Shown here: piece after piece, positions 19,953-29,527 of the stretch
How positions within the stretch are numbered: the stretch's first letter is position 1
Layout: the number at the start of each line of letters is the position of its first letter
Source of the DNA: Alginatibacterium sediminis
GTDB taxonomy: Bacteria > Pseudomonadota > Gammaproteobacteria > Enterobacterales > Celerinatantimonadaceae
NCBI RefSeq assembly: GCF_003610775.1
Contig: NZ_RAQO01000008.1
Location: forward strand, 310,001 to 374,000
Length of the DNA stretch: 64,000 nucleotides
Direction: 5' to 3'
Notes under the pieces: model-generated
Seen by the model: only the letters and a program-made list of their open reading frames with translations
The model's database searches: none
Told to the model about the DNA's origin: nothing
Translations under genes and position numbers: made by a program

Positions 19953-22900
19953 TTAAGGCTCGATCGTTGGGACTTTAACGCCATAAAACGTCGCAAAAGC
20001 CACAGGCACAACAATCAAGGTGAGTATTGTCGCAAAACCAAGTCCCGCCATAATAGTGACCGCCATCGAACCAAAAAAAGCATCGAAAACGAGGGGGATC
20101 ATACCTAAAATGGTGGTCAATGCTGCCATCATCACAGGTCTCATTCTACTAACAGCGCTATCAATAATTGCCGTGTAGTTGTCTTTACCGTTTTCTAACT
20201 CAAGATTAATCTGATCAAGTAGTACGATGCCGTTTTTGAGGATCATACCGCTAAGGCTTAATAGTCCTAAAAATGCGGTGAAACTAAATGGCATGCCCGA
20301 GATTAACAAGCCAATGCTCACACCAATTATCGACAAGGGTACAGTTACCCAAATCACCAGGGTCTTTTTGAAGGAGTTAAACAAAAAGATAGTAATAATG
20401 AACATCAACAAGTAACCCATAGGCAGCGAACTAAACAATGCCTGTTGCGCCTCATTAGAGCTTTCGTACTCGCCACCCCAGGTGATGTGATAGCCTTCAG
20501 GTAGTTCTAATGATTCTATGTTTGGTCGCACGCGCGCAAACAATGCAGCGGCGGTGTCGTTACTTAATATGTCGTGGTCGGCCAATACGCTTAAGGTGCG
20601 TTTACGGTCTTTTCGTTGTATTAAAGGTTCAGACCATTCTACGCGTAAGCCGTCAATCACTTGCTCTACCTGAACATAGTTCTGCTGGCTCGGGCTCCAG
20701 ATTCTTACATTGTCGAGAGTACGAATATCAATACGTTCACTTTGCGGTAAGCGAGCTACAACCGGCAGACGTTCAGTTCCATCACGAAGCTCTCCAATAG
20801 TAATCCCACCAAAGGTCATTTGTAGTGTATTCGACAAATCTTCCTTCGAAATACCCAAACGACGAGCCTTAGATTCATTAAATATAGGAACCAGTTCTTT
20901 AGTGCGCTCTCGCCAATCATGGCGAATATTTCTTGCCCCCGGCTCTTCAAATAGTACATCTTCAACTTGAGTCGCGATTGTACGTAGCACTGACGGATCT
21001 GAACCGGTGATCCGTGCTTCAATTTTAGATGCGGGAGATGGTCCAAACTCCATCAGTTTAAACTGGAAGCTTGGTTGCGAAAAGCGCGAGTTAAGCTCAG
21101 TGTTTAAGCGGTTCATGAGCGCAAACATTGTCTTCTGATCGCTAGTTCTAATTTGTAGCTGCGCGTATGCTTCGTAGCTTTTTTCTGGCTGATAGGTCAA
21201 TACAAAGCGTTGTAATCCCTGCCCTATACTTGCGCTCACAAATTCAACATCGTCCTGCTCACGAATATAGTTTTCTACTTGCTCGCTTTGTTCAATGGTT
21301 GTACGGATATCAGTGCCTTCAGGCATCCACATATCAACATAAAACATTGGTGTATTTGAGGGTGGGAAAAACGATTGCTTCACCATGCCAAAGCCAAATA
21401 CAGCCACAACTAGCAAGGCAAACATTGCTGCTAAACTTAAATAGCGGAATCGAATTGCTAACCTAAGAGAGCCTCTAAATAGGGTGAACAAAAAGCCTTG
21501 ATAGGGATCAGCCGTTGTGGTGTTTACCTCATTCACCTCATCTTTTTTGAGTAAAAGATCGGCCAAAAACGGCGTTATGGTTAAAGCGGTGATCCAACTT
21601 AAAAACAGCGAGAAGCAAAGCACCCAGAATAGTGACCCCATGAATTCACCGGTAGCATCTTGAGATAAGCCTATCGGTGCAAATGCGGTGATCGCAATAA
21701 TTGTAGCTCCCAGCAAAGGCCATTGAGTTTGCTTCACGATATCTTCGGCAGCCTGTAATTTACTACGACCCTTTTGAATACCCACCAATATGCCTTCTAC
21801 CACCACAATCGCATTGTCGACAAGCATTCCTAACGCAATGATTAATGCGCCAAGTGAGATTCGATGTAATTCAATATTGGCAATATCCATTAGAATGAAC
21901 GTAGCGAGCACCGTGAGGAGTAACACAATACCTATAATCAATCCGCTGCGAATTCCCATAGCAAACAACAGCACAATCACTACTATCGCCACCGCTTGGG
22001 CCAAACTAACAATGAATGATTGGACTGAATTTTCGACCTCTTGCGGCTGGTTATAGAAGTAATCAATACTTAAACCTTGAGGCGTATCGGATTTCAAGCT
22101 ATTAAGTGCGCGCTCTAGATCATGGCCAACTTCCACCACATTGACATTAGCAGCAAATGAGATAGCTAAATTAATGGCCTGTTGACCGTTATAACGGATC
22201 AGATTATTTGGTTTGTCCCCAACTCCTCGCGTGACCTTGGCAACATCTTTTAGATAAATCAGTTTTCCGGTATCGCGGCCGTGAATAATCAAATTTTCAA
22301 ATTCTTCGACACTACTCATAGTTCCGCTTGGTTTTAGAAGAATGCTTTCTCCATTGATCAAAACCTCGCCAGAAGACACAACGCTATTTTGTTGATTAAT
22401 AAGCCCAACAATAGAGGCCACATCAAGCTCTAAAGCCGCGAGTTGTTCAACCGAGACCTCTACATAGAGTTGTTGTTGCTGATCACCCGATATCGAGACT
22501 TTACCAACCCCTTGGATTAGTTCTAGTTCACGGCGCAGATAATCAGCATAGCGCTTTAACTCAACATTGCTGTAGTCGTCGCCGCTGAGCATCAGCATCA
22601 CCCCAAACACATCCCCAAAATCATCCATTATTTGTAAGGAACTGACACCACTTGGCAGCGTAGGTTTCAAGTCGTTAATTTTGCGACGCATTTCGTCCCA
22701 TATTTGCGGTAATTCATCGGGCCCAAAATCCATGCGCATACTCACCATCATCTGCGACATTCCCGGCGATGAGGTTGAGGTTATTTTGTCGATGTAGGGC
22801 AACTCACGTACCGCTTTTTCTAGCGGATAGGTCAGCTCTTCTTCAACTTCGGTCGAACTAGCTCCGGGGTAAGTAGCAATAATCATTGCATCTTTGATGG

Positions 22901-23021
22901 TAAATGCAGGGTCTTCAAGTCGTCCCAAATTGCTAAAAGAGCTAGCGCCACCAATGGCGAAAATAATGATCATTAACCAAGAAATCGTACGATGGCGTAT
23001 CGAATATGCAGCAATACTCAC
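19953..23021 (-). CDS. RND-family efflux pump inner-membrane permease
   Basis: This 1022-residue protein is the proton-driven pump of a tripartite efflux system (AcrB/HAE-1-like superfamily). It has an N-terminal membrane helix, two large periplasmic loops and a central membrane block with LGMLVDNAIVVVEGI, including the Asp of helix 4 used in proton relay. A C-terminal block has GLLSLSGMILKNGIVLLDQI. The start is GTG, sharing one base with the stop of the preceding gene (TAGTG). With the two upstream fusion proteins it forms a three-gene operon. No outer-membrane factor is encoded, so a TolC supplied elsewhere is likely. Substrates are unknown. Confidence 0.93.
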   Translation of the reverse strand: MSIAAYSIRHRTISWLMIIIFAIGGASSFSNLGRLEDPAFTIKDAMIIATYPGASSTEVEEELTYPLEKAVRELPYIDKITSTSSPGMSQMMVSMRMDFGPDELPQIWDEMRRKINDLKPTLPSGVSSLQIMDDFGDVFGVMLMLSGDDYSNVELKRYADYLRRELELIQGVGKVSISGDQQQQLYVEVSVEQLAALELDVASIVGLINQQNSVVSSGEVLINGESILLKPSGTMSSVEEFENLIIHGRDTGKLIYLKDVAKVTRGVGDKPNNLIRYNGQQAINLAISFAANVNVVEVGHDLERALNSLKSDTPQGLSIDYFYNQPQEVENSVQSFIVSLAQAVAIVVIVLLFAMGIRSGLIIGIVLLLTVLATFILMDIANIELHRISLGALIIALGMLVDNAIVVVEGILVGIQKGRSKLQAAEDIVKQTQWPLLGATIIAITAFAPIGLSQDATGEFMGSLFWVLCFSLFLSWITALTITPFLADLLLKKDEVNEVNTTTADPYQGFLFTLFRGSLRLAIRFRYLSLAAMFALLVVAVFGFGMVKQSFFPPSNTPMFYVDMWMPEGTDIRTTIEQSEQVENYIREQDDVEFVSASIGQGLQRFVLTYQPEKSYEAYAQLQIRTSDQKTMFALMNRLNTELNSRFSQPSFQFKLMEFGPSPASKIEARITGSDPSVLRTIATQVEDVLFEEPGARNIRHDWRERTKELVPIFNESKARRLGISKEDLSNTLQMTFGGITIGELRDGTERLPVVARLPQSERIDIRTLDNVRIWSPSQQNYVQVEQVIDGLRVEWSEPLIQRKDRKRTLSVLADHDILSNDTAAALFARVRPNIESLELPEGYHITWGGEYESSNEAQQALFSSLPMGYLLMFIITIFLFNSFKKTLVIWVTVPLSIIGVSIGLLISGMPFSFTAFLGLLSLSGMILKNGIVLLDQINLELENGKDNYTAIIDSAVSRMRPVMMAALTTILGMIPLVFDAFFGSMAVTIMAGLGFATILTLIVVPVAFATFYGVKVPTIEP

Positions 23022-24082
23022 TAGAGCGTCCCTTCTTTAATAGTGACTAACTTGTCTTCTCGTAAACTTCGCAATTTGGAGCTCAACAACACATCTGATT
23101 TCGTTAAACCACCCGTGATTAAAACACCGTGACTATCTACCCTACCGATATCAACGGGGCTCGCTTTTGCCTTTCCGTTAATTACTTTCCAAACCTTAAA
23201 CTGCCCTGGAGAGTCACCAGCAACCAGTACCGAAAGAGGAACTTGAAAGCCGGGCGGCAAATTTGGATTTGAGAGTAGCAAGTCCACTTCAATAGTCACC
23301 GCTGTACCCGGTAAAATCGCCGGCTTTGTTTGCGGCATCTGTAGCCATACTTCGTAGTTCTGGGTTTGCGGATGGCGCTCGCTAGTATGTTCCAAATAGC
23401 TAAGAGCATAAGGCTGCTTATGCCCGTCAAAATAGGCTTTAGGTTGATACTGACTGGGGTCAGGATCAGGATTTATTAAAGCCAGTACCGTGTCAGACAC
23501 CGATAAACGTACATAGACCTGTTGCTCTTGATAAATGGATATCACCATTTCACCAGGGCTCACGCGCTCAAAGCTTTGCTTTGGAACTTGAGACACAAGG
23601 CCATCAAAGGGGGCGCGTATCGAACTAAACTCAAGACGTCGTTGCGCACTTTTATAGGCAATAGTCACTAATTTTTGATTGGCAATAAGCACATCGATAT
23701 CGCTGGCAGAAATCATTTTGTTTTTACTCAAGTCTCGGCCGCGCTTTAGCTGACGATTAGCGAGTTTTCGCTGCGCATTCAAGTCCAGAAGTTCTTGCTC
23801 AATTTTTTCTACATTTAGGCTTGCGAGAATTTGGCCTTTGACCACCCGATCGCCGGGCTTAACACTAATACTTTGCAGTTCACCATCGACTCGAAACGAC
23901 AATTTGGTTAATTCTGCCGGAACCACTTGCCCTTTAAACTCGCGTAAGTAGTCTGAAGCAGCTTCACCGATGACAAGACTGTCATAGACTGTTGTTGGCG
24001 CGGACTTTAAAGCCGTATCAAACTCGCAAGCGCTTAGCATTAATAAACTTAAGACTAAGAACAGATGTTTTAACTTAGCCAT
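23021..24082 (-). CDS. RND efflux periplasmic adaptor (membrane fusion lipoprotein), second copy
   Basis: This adaptor bridges the RND pump and the outer-membrane channel. I start it at ATG 24082, whose first base is the last base of the previous stop codon (TAATG). That start gives the signal peptide MAKLKHLFLVLSLLMLSAC with lipobox LSAC, for anchoring to a membrane. The biotinyl-lipoyl half-motif SVKPGDRVVKGQILASL, a coiled-coil hairpin and the returning IRAPFDGLVSQV half are all visible. The open frame runs eight codons further upstream. It is distinct in sequence from the first adaptor. Confidence 0.9.
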   Translation of the reverse strand: MAKLKHLFLVLSLLMLSACEFDTALKSAPTTVYDSLVIGEAASDYLREFKGQVVPAELTKLSFRVDGELQSISVKPGDRVVKGQILASLNVEKIEQELLDLNAQRKLANRQLKRGRDLSKNKMISASDIDVLIANQKLVTIAYKSAQRRLEFSSIRAPFDGLVSQVPKQSFERVSPGEMVISIYQEQQVYVRLSVSDTVLALINPDPDPSQYQPKAYFDGHKQPYALSYLEHTSERHPQTQNYEVWLQMPQTKPAILPGTAVTIEVDLLLSNPNLPPGFQVPLSVLVAGDSPGQFKVWKVINGKAKASPVDIGRVDSHGVLITGGLTKSDVLLSSKLRSLREDKLVTIKEGTL

Positions 24083-25131
24083 TAGATGCCACCCTCGCGC
24101 TTCCATATTTTCACCATTTGTCCTTCATAAAGTGACTCTAAGCCCGCGACCACAACTTGGTCTCCTTGAGTTAAACCGGCAACCACTCGTCCATCATTAT
24201 CCAAGATTATTTTTGTTTGACTCACCGAGCTGTTATGAGGATTAACTTTCCAAACCATCAAGGACTGATTAATCCAAGCACTATCTGGAACTTTAAATTG
24301 GTGACTTGATGCTCGATCTTCTACGACTACAATGCCTGTCATACCAGGGAGTAAATTTAGCTGTTCAGGCCGTTCAATGGTAACTTTAGCCGAATAGGTA
24401 TTGGTCTGATAATTGGGTTCTGTGGATATCTCTTTGAGGCTTGCCGAGATTCTAATCCCGGGGTGAGCATCCATGATCACGGATAAAGGACTAGCTTTAA
24501 TCGCTTCAATGTTTTGCTGACGCGTATACTGCACCGGGATGGAAAAAATCACTTCAAGATACTGATTATCAATCAAATTAAGAATACCTTGGCGCGCAGC
24601 AACCACCTCAAAGGGCTTACTCATTGTCGCAGAAACCACGCCATTGAAAGGTGCACTTAGGCGGGTATTGCGTAAATCTTTTTGGGCTTGATTCAACTCG
24701 GCATGACTAGTCTTAAGTGCAGAGTCGGCTTGGTCATAGGCGTCTTTGCTAATTAGATTGGTTTTTTGAAGCCGCTTCGCGCGCTCAAATTGCGCTTTTC
24801 GTAGATCATACTCCGCACTTTTCGCATCTAGCGCCAATTGAAAATCAATCGGGTCTAGGCTTGCTAATAGCTCGCCTTTCTCAACCACTTGCCCCATTTT
24901 TACCGGGATCTGCGCGATTTCTCCACTGAGCTGAAATGATAAATGTGCTCTGGTCCCAGCATCTATACGAGCCAGAAATATTTCACTATTTTCGGGAGTA
25001 AGTTTCGGTACTTCAATCACCTTAACTAGTGCAACTTCAGCTCCTTTGTCTTCAAGTGATTGCGCTTCTTGACAGCCGCTGAGCAGGCTGAGCGATAGGA
25101 CTAGCGTAAAAAGCCCAAGCATGTTTCGCAT
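24082..25131 (-). CDS. RND efflux periplasmic adaptor (membrane fusion lipoprotein), first copy
   Basis: This is the first gene of the efflux operon. The signal peptide ends in LLSGC, so the mature protein is a periplasmic lipoprotein. The lipoyl halves are PVKMGQVVEKGELLASLDP and LSAPFNGVVSATM, separated by an alpha-hairpin (about residues 95-160). The 349-residue length is normal. Pumps with two adaptors are known, for example TriABC of Pseudomonas. The promoter region upstream carries a palindrome that is likely bound by the divergent TetR protein. Confidence 0.9.
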   Translation of the reverse strand: MRNMLGLFTLVLSLSLLSGCQEAQSLEDKGAEVALVKVIEVPKLTPENSEIFLARIDAGTRAHLSFQLSGEIAQIPVKMGQVVEKGELLASLDPIDFQLALDAKSAEYDLRKAQFERAKRLQKTNLISKDAYDQADSALKTSHAELNQAQKDLRNTRLSAPFNGVVSATMSKPFEVVAARQGILNLIDNQYLEVIFSIPVQYTRQQNIEAIKASPLSVIMDAHPGIRISASLKEISTEPNYQTNTYSAKVTIERPEQLNLLPGMTGIVVVEDRASSHQFKVPDSAWINQSLMVWKVNPHNSSVSQTKIILDNDGRVVAGLTQGDQVVVAGLESLYEGQMVKIWKREGGI

Positions 25132-25159
25132 TTATCAATTTCCCTTTGGGGTCTGATTT

Positions 25160-25188
25160 ACTATACGGTCGTACAATAAAGATCAAAA
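25160..25188 (-). promoter_or_regulatory. Putative promoter and TetR-type operator of the RND operon
   Basis: Reading the minus strand, a -35-like TTTTGA (25183-25188) and a -10-like TATAGT (25160-25165) are 17 bases apart. The perfect palindrome TACGGTCGTA (25164-25173) overlaps the -10 edge. The position suits repression by the divergently encoded TetR-family protein. Binding is inferred, not shown. Confidence 0.55.
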
Positions 25189-25272
25189 TCGTATTAATCA
25201 AGTATATTTTACAGGTGTGCAGTAAATGCTTTTAATCAAAGTTTCAGGTAAACTCAGGCTATTAAAGGTTCG

Positions 25273-26031
25273 ATGGACTTAGATGTGCAAAGAAAACAAG
25301 GTCGCCGTAGCGCTAAAGAAGCGCAGGAAACCAAACTTGAGATACTAAAAACTGCCGCTCACCTGTTTTGCGAGCAGGGTTATGAGCGGGTCTCGCTTCG
25401 ACACATTAGTGAAAAAGCTGACATCTCGCATAGCTTGATACGCCATCACTTTGGCAGTAAAGAAGACATATGGCGTTGCATCAGCGACGGTTTACACGTA
25501 CATATGCTGCAAATTTTATCCAAATTGATTTCGGAATTACCTGCTCAGAAACCGGAAAATCAACGTTTATATACTTTTTCAGTTAAAATTTTGGCCCAAC
25601 TATTATCGTTTCCACAGCCGATTCAGTTCATAGCCGATGCGGTGCGCTCCAATGACGAGTTGATCGATTACTTTATTGATACCGATGGCGGACTTGAGGA
25701 TAGTGTTATGAGCCTAGTTGATGCCTATAACAATAAATTCCCACAACGAATGATAAGCATGTGGGAAATTAAGTGGCAGATCTTAATTCATGCTCAAAGT
25801 CCCTGGAGTTTACGCCCCTTCATTAAGCAAGTTTGGGGAAATGGCGATGAAAACTTTGATGACAGCCTACTCAATCATTGGGAAATGTTTAATCGTCAGA
25901 TGATCGCCATTTTCGCCATCGAGCAAGCCGACGAAATACACCCTCATCAGCTCAGCGATATCGTGTTTGATTTGGAATGTAGCTGGCAAGCGATTTCAGA
26001 AGCAAAGCTCAGTGAGAAAGAAAGCGAATAA
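25273..26031 (+). CDS. TetR-family transcriptional regulator
   Basis: The 252-residue protein has an N-terminal TetR helix-turn-helix. TAAHLFCEQGYERVSLRHIS and ISHSLIRHHFGSKEDIWRCI cover residues 28-73. A long C-terminal ligand domain follows. It is transcribed away from the RND operon with 141 bases between them, so it most likely represses that operon and itself. The start ATG 25273 follows an AAAGG ribosome site. The inducer is unknown. Confidence 0.9.
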   Translation: MDLDVQRKQGRRSAKEAQETKLEILKTAAHLFCEQGYERVSLRHISEKADISHSLIRHHFGSKEDIWRCISDGLHVHMLQILSKLISELPAQKPENQRLYTFSVKILAQLLSFPQPIQFIADAVRSNDELIDYFIDTDGGLEDSVMSLVDAYNNKFPQRMISMWEIKWQILIHAQSPWSLRPFIKQVWGNGDENFDDSLLNHWEMFNRQMIAIFAIEQADEIHPHQLSDIVFDLECSWQAISEAKLSEKESE

Positions 26032-26109
26032 GCCGACGATTTTTTAATCCTTTTCATTTAGACCTAAGTTGTTGTTACACTCAGTTTAAATTCGCTGAGG
26101 AGTCATAAA

Positions 26110-27066
26110 ATGCGGCGCAAATTGAAAGTTGGTCTGGCCTTAGGTAGCGGGGCTGCTCGTGGTTGGGCACATTTTGGAGTTATCGAAGAACTCGAAAAAA
26201 TGGGTATTCACGTTGATGTCATTGCTGGCTGTTCTATCGGTTCGCTAGTTGGTGCTAGCTACGCCGGCGGACAACTACAAGACCTGCGCGAATGGGCTCT
26301 CAAGCTGGATAGCTGGAATGTATTCAGCCTCATGGATTTTGCCCTAAATCGCGGTGGTTTAGTCGCGGGCGAAAAGGTCTTCAACGAAGCCCAAGTTTTT
26401 ATGGGCGCTACTAACATTGAGAATCAAGGAAAACCTTTCGCAGCTGTTGCAACCGACGTTGAGTCAGGTAACGAGGTTTGGCTGCGCGATGGTTTAACTC
26501 GTGACGCTGTTCGAGCCTCGTGTTCAATGCCTGGCATGTTTGCACCTAAGTTTTTAAACCAACGCTGGCTCGCCGATGGTGCACTGGTTAACCCCGTGCC
26601 TGTATCTTTATGCCGAGCCCTTGGTGCTGAAATAGTCATCGCAGTGAATCTAAACGCCGACCCAAGCCGATTAACTGTATTCGCTGATGCTGACGAGCGA
26701 AATGCCTACCAAGAAGATCTAGAAACCGAAGACCATAACAAAGAAGACACCCCCTTTTGGCGCCTTGCGGGCAGTCGAGAATATCTTGGTAAGCTCCTAC
26801 AATCAAAAACTCAACGCGACAATCAACCCTCACCCGGCATGATGGCTGTGATGTCGACTTCAATAAACATCATGCAAGATAGAATCACGCGCGCGCGAAT
26901 GGCAGGCGATCCGCCAGATGTCACCATTTCCCCCAAGTTGGGAGGATTTGGCATTCTCGATTTCCATCGCGGGGCTGAATGCATTGAAGCCGGTATACTT
27001 GCGACTCAAAAAGCCGCAAGTCAACTTGAAGAATCCGTACTTCCATTTATCAACAAGGAACTGTGA
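26110..27066 (+). CDS. rssA: Patatin-like phospholipase, RssA family
   Basis: The 318-residue protein is a serine acyl hydrolase of the patatin family and aligns along its length with E. coli RssA (YchK). The glycine-rich oxyanion motif is LGSGAARGW at residues 11-19. The nucleophile is Ser42 in GCSIGS and the second dyad member is Asp156 in LADGALVNP. RMAGDPPDVTI and LDFHRGAECIEAG near the end are also shared with RssA. The natural substrate is unknown. The ycbX start follows after one base, so the two are probably cotranslated. Confidence 0.9.
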   Translation: MRRKLKVGLALGSGAARGWAHFGVIEELEKMGIHVDVIAGCSIGSLVGASYAGGQLQDLREWALKLDSWNVFSLMDFALNRGGLVAGEKVFNEAQVFMGATNIENQGKPFAAVATDVESGNEVWLRDGLTRDAVRASCSMPGMFAPKFLNQRWLADGALVNPVPVSLCRALGAEIVIAVNLNADPSRLTVFADADERNAYQEDLETEDHNKEDTPFWRLAGSREYLGKLLQSKTQRDNQPSPGMMAVMSTSINIMQDRITRARMAGDPPDVTISPKLGGFGILDFHRGAECIEAGILATQKAASQLEESVLPFINKEL

Positions 27067-27067
27067 A

Positions 27068-28189
27068 ATGCCTTATGTATCAAATTTAACTGTCTATCCT
27101 ATTAAATCATGCAGCGGAAATGACGTGGCAAGCAGCAAGGTAGGTGAACTAGGATTAGAGTACGATAGAACTTGGTTGATAAGTGACCGCAATGGGGCGA
27201 TGTTTACTGGCCGAACTCATCCCAAAATAACTCAGCTGCGCGTAAGTACTGACTCAAATGCTTGTTACCTCATAATCCCAAATCAAGCGCCTATCGCTTT
27301 AGAGTCGCAAGCATGGGATAGCGCAATTGATGTCGATGTTTGGAGTTCCTCAATAAACGCGCTAAGCGCTCCGAGCGCAACTAATCTTGCGCTAAGTGAA
27401 TTCCTCGGTGTTGACTGTGTATTGAGTGTTTTTACAGCTCAATCACAACGCAAGGTTAAAAACAGACAGTCTCAAGTTGCTTTTGCTGATGCTTATCCAA
27501 TTCTAATCGTTAGCCAATCTTCTCTTGATGAGCTTAATCGACGCAGTCCCGAAACAATTAATATGGCACAATTTAGGCCAAATATTGTGGTACAGGGGAC
27601 GGAAGCATTTGCAGAAGATCATTGGAAACGAATTCGGATTGCTGGCGTAGAGTATGAGCTTTGCGGACCAAGTTCGCGCTGTATCTTTACAACGCTTAAG
27701 CCTGGAACCGAACACTACGACGCTAACAAAGAACCGTTAACCACGCTAAAAAGCTTTCGTTTAGGTAACAGTGGCGACGTCTATTTTGGTGAAAATGCAG
27801 TGGCTCTTGGTGAGGGGAATATAAGCATCGGAGACGACATTGAAATACTAGAAACTAAAGTTCCAGAGCACTATCCAGAGTTGGAAGTTCAATCAGCGAC
27901 GTCGAGCACAACGAATAGTGAAGCCAGTGTATCGATTTTATTCGATAGCTGGGATTTGTCAGTGCAGGGTAATACCGTCGATACATTACTAGATCAGGCC
28001 GAGGATGCTGGTTTGGATATTCCATTTTCATGTCGCAGTGGTAGTTGTGGAACGTGTAAAGTAAAACTTGAAAGCGGAGAAGTTGAGGTTTTAGAGGATT
28101 CAGGGCTAACACCTCAAGAAAGTGATGAAGGTTACATCTTATCTTGTTCTTGTTTACCTAAGACTGACTTGGTTATAACTGCAGGTTAG
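27068..28189 (+). CDS. ycbX: YcbX-like MOSC-domain molybdoenzyme with C-terminal 2Fe-2S ferredoxin
   Basis: YcbX is a molybdenum-cofactor enzyme that reduces N-hydroxylated compounds such as base analogues, using its own ferredoxin domain. I start at ATG 27068, one base after the rssA stop, giving 373 residues against 369 in E. coli. A MOSC N-terminal barrel begins with LTVYPIKSCSG. The MOSC core has the likely Mo-ligand Cys205 in SSRCIFTT; this matches the SRC motif of mARC and YcbX, except that the first cysteine of the usual CSRC is Ser here. The C-terminal plant-type ferredoxin has Cys322, Cys327, Cys330 and Cys360 or Cys362. Confidence 0.92.
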   Translation: MPYVSNLTVYPIKSCSGNDVASSKVGELGLEYDRTWLISDRNGAMFTGRTHPKITQLRVSTDSNACYLIIPNQAPIALESQAWDSAIDVDVWSSSINALSAPSATNLALSEFLGVDCVLSVFTAQSQRKVKNRQSQVAFADAYPILIVSQSSLDELNRRSPETINMAQFRPNIVVQGTEAFAEDHWKRIRIAGVEYELCGPSSRCIFTTLKPGTEHYDANKEPLTTLKSFRLGNSGDVYFGENAVALGEGNISIGDDIEILETKVPEHYPELEVQSATSSTTNSEASVSILFDSWDLSVQGNTVDTLLDQAEDAGLDIPFSCRSGSCGTCKVKLESGEVEVLEDSGLTPQESDEGYILSCSCLPKTDLVITAG

Positions 28190-28200
28190 ACAACGAAATT

Positions 28201-28235
28201 CTCCCAGCGCGTAGCGGCCGCAAGCGCTGGGGGAG
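28201..28235. other. Strong GC-rich hairpin between convergent genes
   Basis: CTCCCAGCGC (28201-28210) can pair with GCGCTGGGGGAG (28224-28235), with two extra Gs. The loop itself contains the palindrome GCGGCCGC. It lies between the stops of ycbX and the fasciclin gene and may end transcription from both sides, although there is no T run on either strand. Confidence 0.5.
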
Positions 28236-28245
28236 AGTGAATAGA

Positions 28246-28731
28246 CTAAGGTAGAATTACCGCGTCAATCACATGAATCACACCGTTACTGGTTTTGATG
28301 TCTGCAGTAACAACTTTGGCTTGGTCAATCATCACGCCATTGGTGGCATCGACCATTAGCGTTGAACCTTGTACGGTTGCAACTTCCATTTTTTTACCAG
28401 CAATATCGGCTGCCATCACTTTACCTGGAATGACATGATAGGTTAATACAGCAACTAATTGGTCTTTGTTTTCTGGTTTCAGTAAGTTTTCAACGGTTCC
28501 CGCTGGTAGTGCTGCAAATGCTTCGTCGGTCGGAGCAAATACCGTAAATGGTCCGTCGCCTTTCAAGGTTTCGACTAAACCAGCAGCTTGAACTGCAGCG
28601 ACTAGTGTCTCGAAACTTCCGGCTTTAACGGCTGTATCAACGATGTCGTCTTTAGCCATTCCACCAGCAAAAACTTGAGAACTCAACAATAAACATAGGG
28701 CACTTGCACTTGTAATAATTTGCTTCAACAT
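28246..28731 (-). CDS. Secreted fasciclin (FAS1) domain protein
   Basis: This 161-residue protein has a signal peptide cleaved near VFAGG, followed by one FAS1 domain. The H1 region is [17 protein letters not shown] and the H2-like region is [14 protein letters not shown] at the C-terminus. YHVIPGKV lies between them. Single-domain FAS1 proteins are periplasmic or extracellular and are linked to adhesion or surface attachment; the bacterial role is poorly known. The start at 28731 has an AAGGA ribosome site 8 bases upstream; the frame extends further but adds only unlikely sequence. Confidence 0.88.
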   Translation of the reverse strand: MLKQIITSASALCLLLSSQVFAGGMAKDDIVDTAVKAGSFETLVAAVQAAGLVETLKGDGPFTVFAPTDEAFAALPAGTVENLLKPENKDQLVAVLTYHVIPGKVMAADIAGKKMEVATVQGSTLMVDATNGVMIDQAKVVTADIKTSNGVIHVIDAVILP

Positions 28732-28892
28732 GTCTTTATTCCTTTTAAGTTGGCCGCCCATTGTGACGGGTACCAAAAGATACGTGAGCTCAAATTTTTA
28801 AGATCAGAAAAAATGGAAATTAGTTTTAGAAAAGACCAAATAACTACGTAACCAACTGATATATAATAAAATAAAAATGGGATTTATTTTTT

Positions 28893-29276
28893 ATGCTTAA
28901 ATCGATTCACCATGTTGCCATCATTTGTTCTGATTACTCACGTTCAAAAGACTTCTACACACGCATACTAAAACTTGAAGTAGTGGCTGAAACCTATCGC
29001 CAGCAACGTCAGTCTTATAAGCTAGATCTCGCGCTACCCGATGGTAGCGAACTAGAACTATTTTCCTTCCCTTCCCCACCATCTAGACCCAGTAATCCCG
29101 AGGCTCAAGGCTTACGGCACTTGGCTTTTGATGTAGATTCAATAGAACAAACAGTGGCTTATTTGAATGGGCAAGGCGTTGAGGTGGAGCCAATCCGAAT
29201 TGACGAACTTACAGGTAAAGCATTTACCTTCTTCAAAGACCCGGACGGCTTACCGCTTGAAATTTGTCAGAGTTGA
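28893..29276 (+). CDS. yaeR: VOC-family protein, YaeR-like
   Basis: The 127-residue protein is a single vicinal-oxygen-chelate (glyoxalase-like) module pair. It matches E. coli YaeR closely: IHHVAIICSDY, then SKDFYTRIL, then ELFSFPSPPSRPS, then EAQGLRHLAFDVD, then FTFFKDPDGLPLE. Metal-ligand type residues are kept (His near the start, Glu in ELFSF, His in LRHLAF, Glu near the end). The family is cytosolic and possibly involved in aldehyde handling; the substrate is not known. Confidence 0.85.
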   Translation: MLKSIHHVAIICSDYSRSKDFYTRILKLEVVAETYRQQRQSYKLDLALPDGSELELFSFPSPPSRPSNPEAQGLRHLAFDVDSIEQTVAYLNGQGVEVEPIRIDELTGKAFTFFKDPDGLPLEICQS

Positions 29277-29527
29277 ATGAGTATAGTCGCCAAAATCGAT
29301 AATTAATTACCTTGGTTTATTTGATATTTCCAAGTCTCAAACCAATGTAATTCTGCCTATATGTATAATCGAACTTGGCGTAATCGTAAGAAAAAAATGC
29401 TCTTTCCTCGGTGTTAGCTTCACAAAGATGACTCAATAAAAACTAAATTTTGTACGGCCTGAATGTATACAGAGGTGTTTCGGTTTGCACATGCCAAGCA
29501 ATCGAACCACCCAAGTAACAACAGTAC

